The notes under the pieces are model-generated. The model was not told the DNA's origin and searched no databases. It saw only the letters and a program-made list of their open reading frames with translations. This document shows, one piece after another, positions 1 through 7,255 of a stretch of DNA of 38,178 nt. Both the position numbers and the translations under genes were made by a program. The stretch lies in assembly GCA_947165275.1 (NCBI GenBank), contig CAMUZQ010000018.1, positions 1 through 38,178 on the forward strand, in the 5' to 3' direction. Position 1 is the first letter of the stretch. The number at the start of each line of letters is the position of its first letter. The stretch comes from an uncultured Lachnospiraceae bacterium. Its GTDB lineage: Bacteria; Bacillota; Clostridia; Lachnospirales; Lachnospiraceae.

Positions 1-63
1 GGATATTGCCGGTCTGAAGCATGCGACGAGATAGATCTTGATATTCTCGAAAAAGCCCTGTAG
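1..63 (+). CDS. C-terminal end of an unidentified protein (partial)
   Basis: The window opens inside an open frame that ends at a TAG at 61-63. It encodes about 20 residues ending in a short acidic/hydrophobic helix-like tail (last residues ILEKAL). There is too little sequence to name a family. It is called only because the frame is open to the window edge and the next + strand gene has its own promoter further down. It could be chance. Confidence 0.35.
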   Translation, partial: GYCRSEACDEIDLDILEKAL

Positions 64-88
64 ACTTATGGGAATTGTAGTTTATACC

Positions 89-109
89 TTTTTATACCCC
101 GTATAAAAA
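89..109. repeat. AT-rich perfect inverted repeat
   Basis: Nine-base arms (TTTTTATAC and GTATAAAAA) flank a CCC centre. The 8-base string TTTATACC also occurs twice in tandem just before and inside it (81-88 and 91-98). The repeat lies between the stop of the upstream gene and the tRNA terminator. It may be a weak terminator arm or a protein-binding site; function is unknown. Confidence 0.5.
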
Positions 110-133
110 ATGAAAAAGCCCGATTTCTCGGGC
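105..133 (-). terminator. Intrinsic terminator of the tRNA-Gly gene
   Basis: Read on the minus strand, a 6-bp stem (GCCCGA / TCGGGC, 118-123 and 128-133) with a 4-base loop is followed by a T-rich run (TTTTTCATTTTTT). It begins about 10 bases after the 3' end of the tRNA, the normal place for its terminator. There is no T-run on the + strand side, so it acts in one direction. Confidence 0.85.
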
Positions 134-142
134 AAAACAACT

Positions 143-213
143 AGCAGGTGATGGGAATCGAACCCACGTATCCAGCTTGGAAGGCTGGTGTTCTACCATT
201 GAACTACACCTGC
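143..213 (-). tRNA. tRNA-Gly (anticodon TCC)
   Basis: The minus strand folds as a complete 71-base cloverleaf. The 7-bp acceptor stem is GCAGGTG/CACCTGC with discriminator T. The D arm is GTTC/GAAC and the anticodon stem is CCAGC/GCTGG around the loop CTTCCAA, giving anticodon TCC, which reads GGA/GGG glycine codons. The T arm is GTGGG/CCCAT around TTCGATT. CCA is not encoded. A near-consensus promoter lies upstream and an intrinsic terminator downstream, so it is transcribed as a single gene. Confidence 0.97.
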
Positions 214-226
214 ATCAGACTTAGAT

Positions 227-255
227 ATTTTACAAGCGTTTTACTCCTTTGTCAA
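227..255 (-). promoter_or_regulatory. Promoter of the tRNA-Gly gene
   Basis: On the minus strand a perfect -35 TTGACA (250-255) is separated by exactly 17 bases from a -10 TAAAAT (227-232). The predicted start lies a few bases before the mature tRNA 5' end at 213. This is a strong sigma-A-type promoter, as expected for a stable RNA gene. Confidence 0.85.
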
Positions 256-275
256 CGATAAATTATAGCCAAGGT

Positions 276-304
276 TTGATTTTTGATATTTCACGTGCTA
301 ATAT
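276..304 (+). promoter_or_regulatory. Promoter for the RNase-folA-tyrS group
   Basis: TTGATT (276-281) and TAATAT (299-304) are separated by 17 bases on the + strand. Transcription would begin near 311, giving a leader of roughly 90 bases before the ATG at 399. The -35 elements of this promoter and of the divergent tRNA promoter are only about 20 bp apart. Confidence 0.6.
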
Positions 305-337
305 CATGAAGATACGGGCTCTTGAGACGGCTTTTTT

Positions 338-370
338 GGTCGGGGGATGACCCCGGCTTTGTTTTTTCTT
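338..370 (+). terminator. Leader terminator or attenuator hairpin
   Basis: A GC stem (CGGGG 341-345 with CCCCG 351-355, extended by wobble and G-C pairs from 338 to 358) around a GATGA loop is followed by a T-rich run (TTTGTTTTTTCTT). It sits between the predicted promoter at 276-304 and the start codon at 399. It may therefore attenuate the downstream genes or end a leader RNA of about 60 bases. I see no T-box or known riboswitch consensus in it. Confidence 0.55.
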
Positions 371-398
371 AACAGACAACAGGTACGAGGTATTTGAG

Positions 399-1997
399 AT
401 GAAGATAACATTTGTTGGGGCTGATCATGAGGTAACAGGAAGCTGTCATTATCTGGAAGCATGCGGGAGGCATATACTTGTAGATTATGGCATGGAGCAG
501 GGAAAGGATCTTTTTGAGAATATAGATATCCCTGTGGAGGCGTCGCGGATAGATTATGTGTTCCTTACACATGCTCATATCGATCATTCGGGACTGCTGC
601 CCCTGCTCGCAAAGAACGGCTTTTCGGGAAAGATATATGCTACAGAGGCAACTGCGGATCTTGCAGGGATCATGCTCCGTGATTCAGCGCATATACAGAT
701 GTTTGAGGCTGAATGGCGCAACAGAAAGGCGAAAAGGAGTACGGATATCCCGCTGTTTACCCCTTTGTATGACATGCAGAATGCAGTCGAAGCCATCAGC
801 TGTTTCGTCCCGGTTCCCTATGACCGCAGGACGGTTGTGGAGGAAGGCATAGAGGTAAGATTTACCGATGTGGGACACCTGCTGGGTTCATCTGCGGTGG
901 AGCTCTGGCTTACAGAGGACGGGATCAGCAAAAAGATCGTCTTTTCAGGAGATGTGGGGAATAAGGATCAGCCGCTGCTGAAGGATCCCGGATGTGTGAA
1001 AGAAGCAGATTATGTTCTGATCGAATCCACCTACGGAGACAGGCTTCATTCTGCAGAAAAGGTGGATAATGTTGCAGAGCTTACCAGAGTTCTGGACAGA
1101 ACCTTCGCGCGGGGCGGTAATGTGGTCATACCCTCCTTTGCAGTAGGCCGCACGCAGGAGATGCTGTATTTTATCAGAGAAATAAAGCAAAAGGGGCTTG
1201 TAAAAAGCTATCCCCAATTTAAGGTTTTTGTTGACTCACCCCTTGCAGTGGACGCTACAGAGGTTTTTCATAAAAACGGCAGGTCATGCTTCGATGAGGA
1301 GGCCATGCACTTTGTGGAGGAGGGGATCAATCCTCTGGATTTTCCCGGCCTGAATCTTGCGATAACGACTGATGAATCAAGGGAGATAAATGATATAGAT
1401 GAGCCTAAGGTGATAATCTCGGCCTCGGGCATGTGTGATGCCGGAAGGATCAGGCATCATCTGAAGCATAATCTGTGGCGGCCGGAATCAACGGTACTTT
1501 TCGTCGGCTATCAGTCGGTGGGAACACTTGGCAGAGCTATCGTGGAGGGAGCCGAAAAGGTTAAGCTTTTCGGAGAGGAGATAGATGTAAAGGCAGAGAT
1601 CTCAAAGATGATCGGGCTTTCGGGACATGCTGACAGGGACGGCCTTCTGGACTGGATGAGAGGCTTTGAAAAGAAGCCGTCAAAGGTTTTTGTTGTGCAT
1701 GGTGAGGATAATGTGACAGAGATCTTTGCAAAGACACTCCATGATGAACTCGGACTTGATGCATATGCGCCCTTCTCGGGTACAGTGTATGATCTGGCAA
1801 AGGGCGTATTTGTCAATGAAGCAGCAGGTGTAAGGAAAGCCGTTACCTCCAGACATATGGGCAATCCTGTCTTTGAGAGGCTTCTCGCTGCAGGACAGAG
1901 ACTGCTGTCTGTCATACGCAAAAATGAACACATGGCGAATAAAGATCTGGCGAAATTTGCAGATCAGATAGACGCGCTGTCGGATAAGTGGGGTTAA
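399..1997 (+). CDS. MBL-fold/beta-CASP ribonuclease-like metallohydrolase
   Basis: This 532-residue cytoplasmic protein has the metallo-beta-lactamase signature H-x-H-x-D-H at residues 58-63 (HAHIDH), followed by the SGLLP stretch typical of RNA-processing members. Further zinc-site motifs are GDVG and a late SGHAD. The central insert with an SASGMCDAGRI block, the FVVHGE motif and the total length fit the beta-CASP (CPSF/YSH1-like) class, which cleaves RNA using two zinc ions. The start is ATG 399, with a modest purine-rich site (ACGAGG) 8 bases upstream. It is followed after 5 bases by the dihydrofolate reductase gene and then tyrS, so the three are probably co-transcribed. Family assignment is firm; the RNA substrate cannot be deduced. 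Confidence 0.88.
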   Translation: MKITFVGADHEVTGSCHYLEACGRHILVDYGMEQGKDLFENIDIPVEASRIDYVFLTHAHIDHSGLLPLLAKNGFSGKIYATEATADLAGIMLRDSAHIQMFEAEWRNRKAKRSTDIPLFTPLYDMQNAVEAISCFVPVPYDRRTVVEEGIEVRFTDVGHLLGSSAVELWLTEDGISKKIVFSGDVGNKDQPLLKDPGCVKEADYVLIESTYGDRLHSAEKVDNVAELTRVLDRTFARGGNVVIPSFAVGRTQEMLYFIREIKQKGLVKSYPQFKVFVDSPLAVDATEVFHKNGRSCFDEEAMHFVEEGINPLDFPGLNLAITTDESREINDIDEPKVIISASGMCDAGRIRHHLKHNLWRPESTVLFVGYQSVGTLGRAIVEGAEKVKLFGEEIDVKAEISKMIGLSGHADRDGLLDWMRGFEKKPSKVFVVHGEDNVTEIFAKTLHDELGLDAYAPFSGTVYDLAKGVFVNEAAGVRKAVTSRHMGNPVFERLLAAGQRLLSVIRKNEHMANKDLAKFADQIDALSDKWG

Positions 1998-2002
1998 GCC
2001 AT

Positions 2003-2506
2003 ATGAAAGCTATCGTAGCCGTAGACAGAAACTGGGGCATAGGACTTAAGGGTAAGCTCCTTGTGCAGATCCCTGCGGATCAGAGGTTTTTCAGGGAAAC
2101 GACCACGGGACATGTGGTGGTCATGGGAAGGAAGACTCTGGAGAGCTTTCCTCACGGCTCGCCACTAAAGGACAGAGTCAATATTGTGCTCACTACCGGG
2201 AAGACCAGGATCCCTGACGGTGTGGAAACGGCAGGAAGCATAGATGAACTCAAAAGGATACTTGAGCGATATGAGGGCGAGGAGATCTATTGTATCGGTG
2301 GGGCAAAGGTATATAAGGAGCTTCTGCCCATGTGCGATGAGTGCCTGGTAACAAAGATAGACGAGAGCTACGAAGCCGATGCGTATTTTCCTGATCTGGA
2401 TGAGGATCCGGAGTGGGAGCTCGTGAAGGACGGAAGCGAGGAGGATGAACAGACATATTTTGACGTCATATACTATTTCTTGAAATACAGAAGAAAACAG
2501 AAATAA
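2003..2506 (+). CDS. folA: Dihydrofolate reductase
   Basis: The 167-residue product reduces dihydrofolate to tetrahydrofolate with NADPH. Visible family features are the N-terminal strand with WGIG, the catalytic acidic residue D26 in IPADQRFF, the cofactor motif VVMGRKTLESFP, a NIVLTT strand and the later CIGGAKVY block. The Trp usually found before the LPxD loop (LPW or MPW) is replaced, giving LLVQIPAD. A GTG at 1988 would add five residues but overlaps the upstream stop and has no ribosome site. The ATG at 2003, preceded by GGGG at about 8 bases, is preferred. No thymidylate synthase gene is nearby. Confidence in function is high. Confidence 0.93.
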   Translation: MKAIVAVDRNWGIGLKGKLLVQIPADQRFFRETTTGHVVVMGRKTLESFPHGSPLKDRVNIVLTTGKTRIPDGVETAGSIDELKRILERYEGEEIYCIGGAKVYKELLPMCDECLVTKIDESYEADAYFPDLDEDPEWELVKDGSEEDEQTYFDVIYYFLKYRRKQK

Positions 2507-2521
2507 AAGGAGATCAGTACG

Positions 2522-3745
2522 ATGGGAATCTATGAGGAGCTGCAGGAAAGAGGGCTTATAGCCCAGGTGACAGATGAGAAGGAGATAAGGGATCTTATAA
2601 ATGGCGGGGGAGCAAGGTTCTATATAGGCTTTGACCCTACTGCGGATTCACTTCATGTAGGACATTTCATGGCGCTTTGTTTGATGAAGAGACTGCAGCT
2701 TGCAGGAAACAAGCCGGTCGTGCTCATAGGCGGAGGCACAGGATATATAGGTGATCCGTCGGGACGTACGGATATGAGATCCATGATGACTCCGGAAACC
2801 ATACAGCATAACTGTGACTGCTTTAAAAAACAGATGGAACGCTTCATAGAGTTTGGAGAGGATAAGGCGATCATGGTCAATAATGCGGACTGGCTGCTCT
2901 CTTTGAATTACATAGATCTGCTCCGTGAGGTTGGCGCGCATTTTTCCGTTAATAATATGCTCCGCGCGGAGTGCTACAAGCAGAGGATGGAAAAAGGGCT
3001 TTCCTTCCTTGAGTTTAATTATATGATAATGCAGGCATATGATTTCTGGCACCTTCATGAAAATTACGGCGTGAATATGCAGTTTGGCGGTGATGATCAG
3101 TGGAGCAATATGCTGGCAGGTACGGAGCTCATAAGAAGGAAGTCAGGGGACGACTGTTATGCGATGACGCAGACTCTTCTTCTTAACAATGAGGGTAAGA
3201 AGATGGGCAAGACCGCAAAGGGGGCAGTGTGGCTGGATCCTGAGAAGACCTCACCCTATGATTTCTACCAGTATTGGCGAAATGTGGATGATGCAGATGT
3301 AATGATGTGCTTCAGACTTCTGACCTTCCTTTCCCTTGATCAGATAAAGGAGATCGGGGAGTGGGATGACAGCAGGATAAACGAAAAGAAGGAGCTTCTC
3401 GCCCATGAGCTTACAAGTCTTGTTCATGGCAGGGAAGAAGCTGACAGGGCTCAGGAGACTGCCCGCGGGATCTTTTCCGGTAATCTTGACACGGAGAATA
3501 TGCCCGAGGCTTCTCTTGCTGACAGTGACTTTGTCGAAGGACGGGCTGATATCATGCAGCTTCTCGTGGCGGCCGGACTTGCAGGGACCAGATCCGATGC
3601 AAGGCGGCTGGTCCAGCAGGGAGGTGTATCCGTTAATGATGAAAAGATAACGGACATCAGACAGTCCTATACAAAGGAGGAACTGTCGAAGGGGATGGTC
3701 CTTAAAAAAGGTAAAAAAGCCTTTCGGAGGATAGTTTACAATTAA
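2522..3745 (+). CDS. tyrS: Tyrosyl-tRNA synthetase
   Basis: This 407-residue class I synthetase charges tRNA-Tyr. The HIGH-type motif is HVGH at 45-48 after FYIGFDPTADSL. The tyrosine-pocket block GGDDQWSN is present and the KMSKS-type loop is KMGKT at 227-231. The C-terminal 70 or so residues form an S4-like RNA-binding domain (LLVAAGLAGTRSDARRLVQQ and GGVSVND). Length is normal for bacterial TyrRS. ATG 2522 has a good site (AAAGGAG) 8 to 9 bases upstream. It begins 15 bases after folA, which leaves no room for a T-box leader, so it probably depends on the upstream promoter and leader. Confidence 0.97.
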   Translation: MGIYEELQERGLIAQVTDEKEIRDLINGGGARFYIGFDPTADSLHVGHFMALCLMKRLQLAGNKPVVLIGGGTGYIGDPSGRTDMRSMMTPETIQHNCDCFKKQMERFIEFGEDKAIMVNNADWLLSLNYIDLLREVGAHFSVNNMLRAECYKQRMEKGLSFLEFNYMIMQAYDFWHLHENYGVNMQFGGDDQWSNMLAGTELIRRKSGDDCYAMTQTLLLNNEGKKMGKTAKGAVWLDPEKTSPYDFYQYWRNVDDADVMMCFRLLTFLSLDQIKEIGEWDDSRINEKKELLAHELTSLVHGREEADRAQETARGIFSGNLDTENMPEASLADSDFVEGRADIMQLLVAAGLAGTRSDARRLVQQGGVSVNDEKITDIRQSYTKEELSKGMVLKKGKKAFRRIVYN

Positions 3746-3775
3746 ACTGCACTGTGGTAATCTATTATGTCATTG

Positions 3776-3809
3776 TTGACTTTTAGGAGCTTCCGCACGG
3801 TTTAAGTCA
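3776..3809 (+). promoter_or_regulatory. Dyad and possible promoter upstream of the amino-acid ABC operon
   Basis: In the 103-base gap after tyrS, TGACTT (3777-3782) and AAGTCA (3804-3809) form a perfect 6-base inverted repeat. The left arm overlaps a -35-like TTGACT (3776-3781). Possible -10 elements (GTTTAA at 18-base spacing, or TATAAC further down) are poor. This is a candidate operator/promoter for the transporter genes starting at 3849. No T-run follows, so it is not a terminator. Confidence 0.35.
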
Positions 3810-3848
3810 GATATAACACTACGCAATAATAGAGGAGAAGTATCAGTC

Positions 3849-4640
3849 ATGAAGAAAAAAATTATGTCGCTTTTACTTGCAGCTGCGATGCTGTCAGGTG
3901 TGATCACGGGTTGCGGGAAAAGTGCCGCATCATCTGACAGTGATCTGGAGTACATTAAGGGTAAGGGAAAGCTTATCGTCGGTATTACGGACTTCGCGCC
4001 CATGGATTACCAGGATGATAACGACGACTGGATCGGTTTTGATGCAGATCTTGCAAGAGCTGTAGCTGCAGACCTCGGAGTTGAGGTGGAGTTTACGGAG
4101 ATCGATTGGGACAATAAAATACTTGAGCTTGATAATAAGAGCATAGATGTGGTCTGGAACGGAATGACGCTGACTGATGAAGTCGCAGCTGCAATGGCGT
4201 GCACCAAACCTTATCTTAACAATGCGCAGACTGTTGTGGTCAAGGCCCAGGATGCAGCCACGTACAGTTCGGAGGATAGCATAAAGGGTCTGAAGTTCGC
4301 TGTGGAGGCAGGATCTGCCGGCGAGGCTTTGGCTAAGGAGAAGGGATATGACTACATTTCTGTATCATCTCAGGCTGATACGCTTATGGAAGTAGAAGCA
4401 GGAACTTCTGATGCTTCCATAATAGATTCACTGATGGCAGGAGCCATGGTCGGCGAAGGGACAAGCTATGAGGATCTTATAAATACAGTCGATCTTACGT
4501 CAGAGGAGTATGTGGTAGGCTGCAGGAAGGGATCTGATCTCGCGGCTTATATAGACGAGGAGATAAAGAAGTATACTGATGACGGGACTATCAAAAAGAT
4601 AGCTGAAAAGTACGGGGTACAGGAAGCTCTGGTCAAATAA
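3849..4640 (+). CDS. Amino-acid ABC transporter substrate-binding lipoprotein
   Basis: The 263-residue protein starts with a lipoprotein signal peptide: positively charged MKKK, a hydrophobic core and lipobox ITGC, with the lipid-bearing Cys at residue 22. The mature part matches the family 3 solute-binding fold. It opens with GKLIVGITDFAPMDY, then IGFDADLARAVAADLGVEVEF, and has a WNGMTLTDE hinge region, a set-up typical for polar amino acids or cystine. It would sit on the outer face of the membrane and hand ligand to the permease at 4644. A ribosome site (GAGGAG) lies about 10 bases before ATG 3849. The exact ligand cannot be read from the sequence. Confidence 0.92.
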   Translation: MKKKIMSLLLAAAMLSGVITGCGKSAASSDSDLEYIKGKGKLIVGITDFAPMDYQDDNDDWIGFDADLARAVAADLGVEVEFTEIDWDNKILELDNKSIDVVWNGMTLTDEVAAAMACTKPYLNNAQTVVVKAQDAATYSSEDSIKGLKFAVEAGSAGEALAKEKGYDYISVSSQADTLMEVEAGTSDASIIDSLMAGAMVGEGTSYEDLINTVDLTSEEYVVGCRKGSDLAAYIDEEIKKYTDDGTIKKIAEKYGVQEALVK

Positions 4641-4643
4641 CAG

Positions 4644-5300
4644 ATGGCACTGACTGTTACACTTACTCTGCTTGAGGGTTTTCTCCAGACCATACGCCTT
4701 TTTATACTTACCCTTCTTTTTGCATTGCCTTTAGGGCTTGTCATAAGCTTCGGTTCCATGGCAAAGGCGCAGGCTGTCAGGGTACCTATAAGATTCATGA
4801 TATGGGTCATAAGAGGCACACCGCTTATGCTCCAGCTTCTTGTGATATATTACGGTCCGGGGATCATAATGAAATCAAATGTCTGGGGATCGGGAGATAC
4901 CGGCAGGTTTATAGCGGCTCTGGTTGCATTTGTGATAAACTACTCATGCTATTTTTCGGAGATATACAGGGGCGGCATCCAGTCTATCCCTGTAGGTCAG
5001 TACGAGGCCGGACAGGTGCTTGGCATGACGAAGCATCAGATATTTTTCAAGGTAGTTCTGCTGCAGGTGATCAAGCGGATAGTGCCTCCTATCTCAAATG
5101 AGATAATCACACTGGTCAAGGACACCTCTCTGGCGAGAGTCATAGCGGTATATGAGATAATCTGGAAAGGGCAGTCCTTCATCAAGAGCGCGGGGATAAT
5201 CTGGCCGCTGTTTTATACAGGTGTATTTTATCTTTTATTCTCCGGACTGCTGACGCTTCTGTTCGGATTTGTAGAGAAAAAACTCTCGTATTTCAGGTAG
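4644..5300 (+). CDS. Amino-acid ABC transporter permease (HisM/GlnP type)
   Basis: The 218-residue integral membrane protein has about five hydrophobic segments. Its EAA-type loop EAGQVLGMTKHQIFFKVV contacts the ATPase, and the VIRGTPLMLQL stretch is typical of polar amino-acid permeases. It begins 3 bases after the binding-protein stop. No clear ribosome site precedes ATG 4644, so translation is probably coupled to the upstream gene. Only one permease is present, so it would work as a homodimer. Confidence 0.92.
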   Translation: MALTVTLTLLEGFLQTIRLFILTLLFALPLGLVISFGSMAKAQAVRVPIRFMIWVIRGTPLMLQLLVIYYGPGIIMKSNVWGSGDTGRFIAALVAFVINYSCYFSEIYRGGIQSIPVGQYEAGQVLGMTKHQIFFKVVLLQVIKRIVPPISNEIITLVKDTSLARVIAVYEIIWKGQSFIKSAGIIWPLFYTGVFYLLFSGLLTLLFGFVEKKLSYFR

Positions 5301-5304
5301 GGAG

Positions 5305-6075
5305 ATGGCGATACTTGAGGTTAAAAACTTAAAGAAAAGCTTTGATGATACCGAGGTGATCCGGGATATAAGCTTTACGATGGATGAGGGCGAAACTCTC
5401 ACTATAATAGGCTCGTCCGGGTCAGGGAAGACCACGCTTTTGAGGTGTCTCAATTTTCTGGAGAGACCCGACAGCGGTGTGATAAGGGTTAAGGATGAGG
5501 TATTATTTGACAGTGATATCACCGGGACTGTTTCTGAGAAAGACATCAGAAACAGGAGATTGCATTTCGGACTGGTTTTTCAGTCATTTAATCTTTTTCC
5601 GCAATATACGGCCCTGGAAAATGTGACTCTGGCGCCTTTGCTTCTGGCAAAGGAGAATACGGGGATCGATCTGCCCGCAATAGAAGAAAACGCCAGGGGT
5701 CTGCTTGATGATATGGGACTTTCGGACAGGATGGGGAACTATCCTCATGAGCTTTCCGGAGGGCAGCAGCAGAGAGTAGCGATAGCCAGGGCGCTGGCAC
5801 TGCATCCGGATATTTTATGCTTTGATGAGCCTACGTCGGCTCTTGATCCGGAGCTTACCGGAGAGGTGCTTCGCGTTATAAAGGATCTGGCAGGACATAA
5901 CATGACTATGATAATCGTCACGCATGAGATGTCTTTTGCGCATGATGTATCGGACAAGATTCTGTTTATGGACAAGGGTGTGATCGCTGAAGAAGGGACG
6001 CCTGAGGAGGTTATCGATAATCCGCAGAACGACCGTACCATACAGTTCCTTGCAAATTATAAAAACGGAATGTAA
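5305..6075 (+). CDS. Amino-acid ABC transporter ATP-binding protein
   Basis: The 256-residue ATPase powers the transporter encoded just upstream. It has a Walker A motif GSSGSGKT at 36-43, Q-loop FQSFNLFPQ, the signature LSGGQQQ at 150-156, Walker B ILCFDEP around 170-176 with a following SALDPE D-loop, and an H-loop VTHEM. Length and motifs match the GlnQ/HisP class. The gene starts 4 bases after the permease stop with GGTAGGGAG as ribosome site. With the two preceding genes it completes a three-gene uptake operon. Confidence 0.95.
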   Translation: MAILEVKNLKKSFDDTEVIRDISFTMDEGETLTIIGSSGSGKTTLLRCLNFLERPDSGVIRVKDEVLFDSDITGTVSEKDIRNRRLHFGLVFQSFNLFPQYTALENVTLAPLLLAKENTGIDLPAIEENARGLLDDMGLSDRMGNYPHELSGGQQQRVAIARALALHPDILCFDEPTSALDPELTGEVLRVIKDLAGHNMTMIIVTHEMSFAHDVSDKILFMDKGVIAEEGTPEEVIDNPQNDRTIQFLANYKNGM

Positions 6076-6078
6076 AGT
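6050..6078 (+). promoter_or_regulatory. Possible promoter for the SH3b lipoprotein group
   Basis: TTGCAA (6050-6055) and TAAAGT (6073-6078) are separated by 17 bases and overlap the end of the ATPase gene. If used, the transcript would include the hairpin at 6085-6118 in its leader. Match to consensus is moderate. Confidence 0.35.
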
Positions 6079-6084
6079 TGTGGC

Positions 6085-6131
6085 TTCCTGCATGCAAAAC
6101 AGGAAATGCATGCGGGAATCTTTATTGTTTA
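6085..6131 (+). terminator. Terminator-like hairpin after the amino-acid ABC operon
   Basis: An 11-bp stem (TTCCTGCATGC 6085-6095 with GCATGCGGGAA 6108-6118, one G-T pair) closes a 12-base loop and is followed by the T-rich TCTTTATTGTTTA. It lies directly after the ATPase stop. It probably ends the transporter transcript, though the large loop and interrupted T-run make it imperfect. Confidence 0.6.
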
Positions 6132-6152
6132 GTGTACAAAGAGGAGGAAGAA

Positions 6153-7247
6153 ATGAAAAAAAGACTGGTTGGTGTATTGTTTTTGACTTTGTGCTTGTCC
6201 ATGCTCGCCATTCCCGGCTGCGGCAAGAAGGACGCCAAAGAGGAAGAGGAAGCTACGGAGGTAGCTGCAGAGGAGGTAGTCGAGGAGCCTGTGGAACAGG
6301 TTGACATACCTGTGCAGGAAGAGTATCAGGAGGAGGAAGTGGAATATGATTTCGGACAGGTGGGCCCGGATACAGTTTCTGATTCCTTGATCTCGGATGA
6401 TTTCACAGCTGATGTGTCTGACAGTGTTTCACAGCCGGTGATCTCATCAGATGCCACAAGTGCTGATGCCGGCTCCGATGCGGCTTCAAGTACAGATACG
6501 AGTACAAGTACAGGCGCCGATACGGGCAATGTAGCTGCTATGAATGATACTAAAATGTATGCGACAGAATCTGTAAGGATAAGGAGAGAGCCTAATACTG
6601 ATTCCGAGATAGCCGGAAAGCTTGCGGCAGGAGATGAGGTCACTGCTAACGGAAAAACCGGGGACTGGTACAGGATCACAAGGAATGGAGAAACCCTGTA
6701 TGTCAAGGGGGAGTATCTGACGGAGACAAAGCCTGAAAAGAGCACGGATGACGCACAGACAACGGAAACAGATCAGATGGCTGAGAATACAGCAGCAAGC
6801 AGCTCAAGTTCATCTGCTGTGACTGCTGTAACGACGGATCCTCTGGCGGCAGCGGCAGCAAATGCGGCAGCAGCTGCAGCAGCTAATGCAACAACGGCAG
6901 CCACAGCTGCTACGGATGCAGCAGCCACCGGCACGGCAGCAGCTGAAAGCACAAGTTCTTCTTCATCTTCAGCTGCATCGACAGCTGCAGATGCGGCAGC
7001 GGCGACGGATACTGCAGCAGCGGATGCGGCGGCTCAGGCAGCGGCAGCCCAGGCAGCGGCAGCAGCGGCAAGTGCCGGAGGGACATACGATCTGAACGGA
7101 CTTAAGGTAAATGCAACAGAGTATAAGGCTTTGCTTGATACCTGGAGATGGGCAACTAACGGATCTGATGAAGAGGCAAAAGAGCTGGTACTGCATCATT
7201 CGGCAGGAGATCTTGAGGCAGTGCTGAAATCAAAGGGCCTCAGATAG
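6153..7247 (+). CDS. SH3b-domain lipoprotein with Ala-rich low-complexity linker
   Basis: The 364-residue protein has a signal peptide with lipobox IPGC (Cys 23), so it should be anchored on the outer membrane face. A Glu-rich stretch follows the Cys. Residues about 135-192 form a bacterial SH3 type 3 domain (VRIRREPNTDSE, then LAAGDEVTANGKTGDWYRI), a fold often used to bind cell-wall peptides. Residues about 230-310 are almost only Ala with Ser, Thr, Asp and Gln. The last 50 residues are an ordinary globular-looking segment with a Trp pair. The start is ATG 6153 with GAGGAGG just upstream; an in-frame extension to 6078 lacks a site and would bury the signal peptide. Specific role unknown. 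Confidence 0.85.
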   Translation: MKKRLVGVLFLTLCLSMLAIPGCGKKDAKEEEEATEVAAEEVVEEPVEQVDIPVQEEYQEEEVEYDFGQVGPDTVSDSLISDDFTADVSDSVSQPVISSDATSADAGSDAASSTDTSTSTGADTGNVAAMNDTKMYATESVRIRREPNTDSEIAGKLAAGDEVTANGKTGDWYRITRNGETLYVKGEYLTETKPEKSTDDAQTTETDQMAENTAASSSSSSAVTAVTTDPLAAAAANAAAAAAANATTAATAATDAAATGTAAAESTSSSSSSAASTAADAAAATDTAAADAAAQAAAAQAAAAAASAGGTYDLNGLKVNATEYKALLDTWRWATNGSDEEAKELVLHHSAGDLEAVLKSKGLR

Positions 7248-7255
7248 GATATTTT

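Noticed and set aside
2507-2521. T-box leader for tyrS
   Set aside because: Only 15 bases separate folA and tyrS, far too short for a T-box.
6862-7095. Gln/Arg-rich + strand frame inside the SH3b lipoprotein gene
   Set aside because: It is the shifted reading of the GCA/GCG repeat; the Ala frame continues a convincing lipoprotein.
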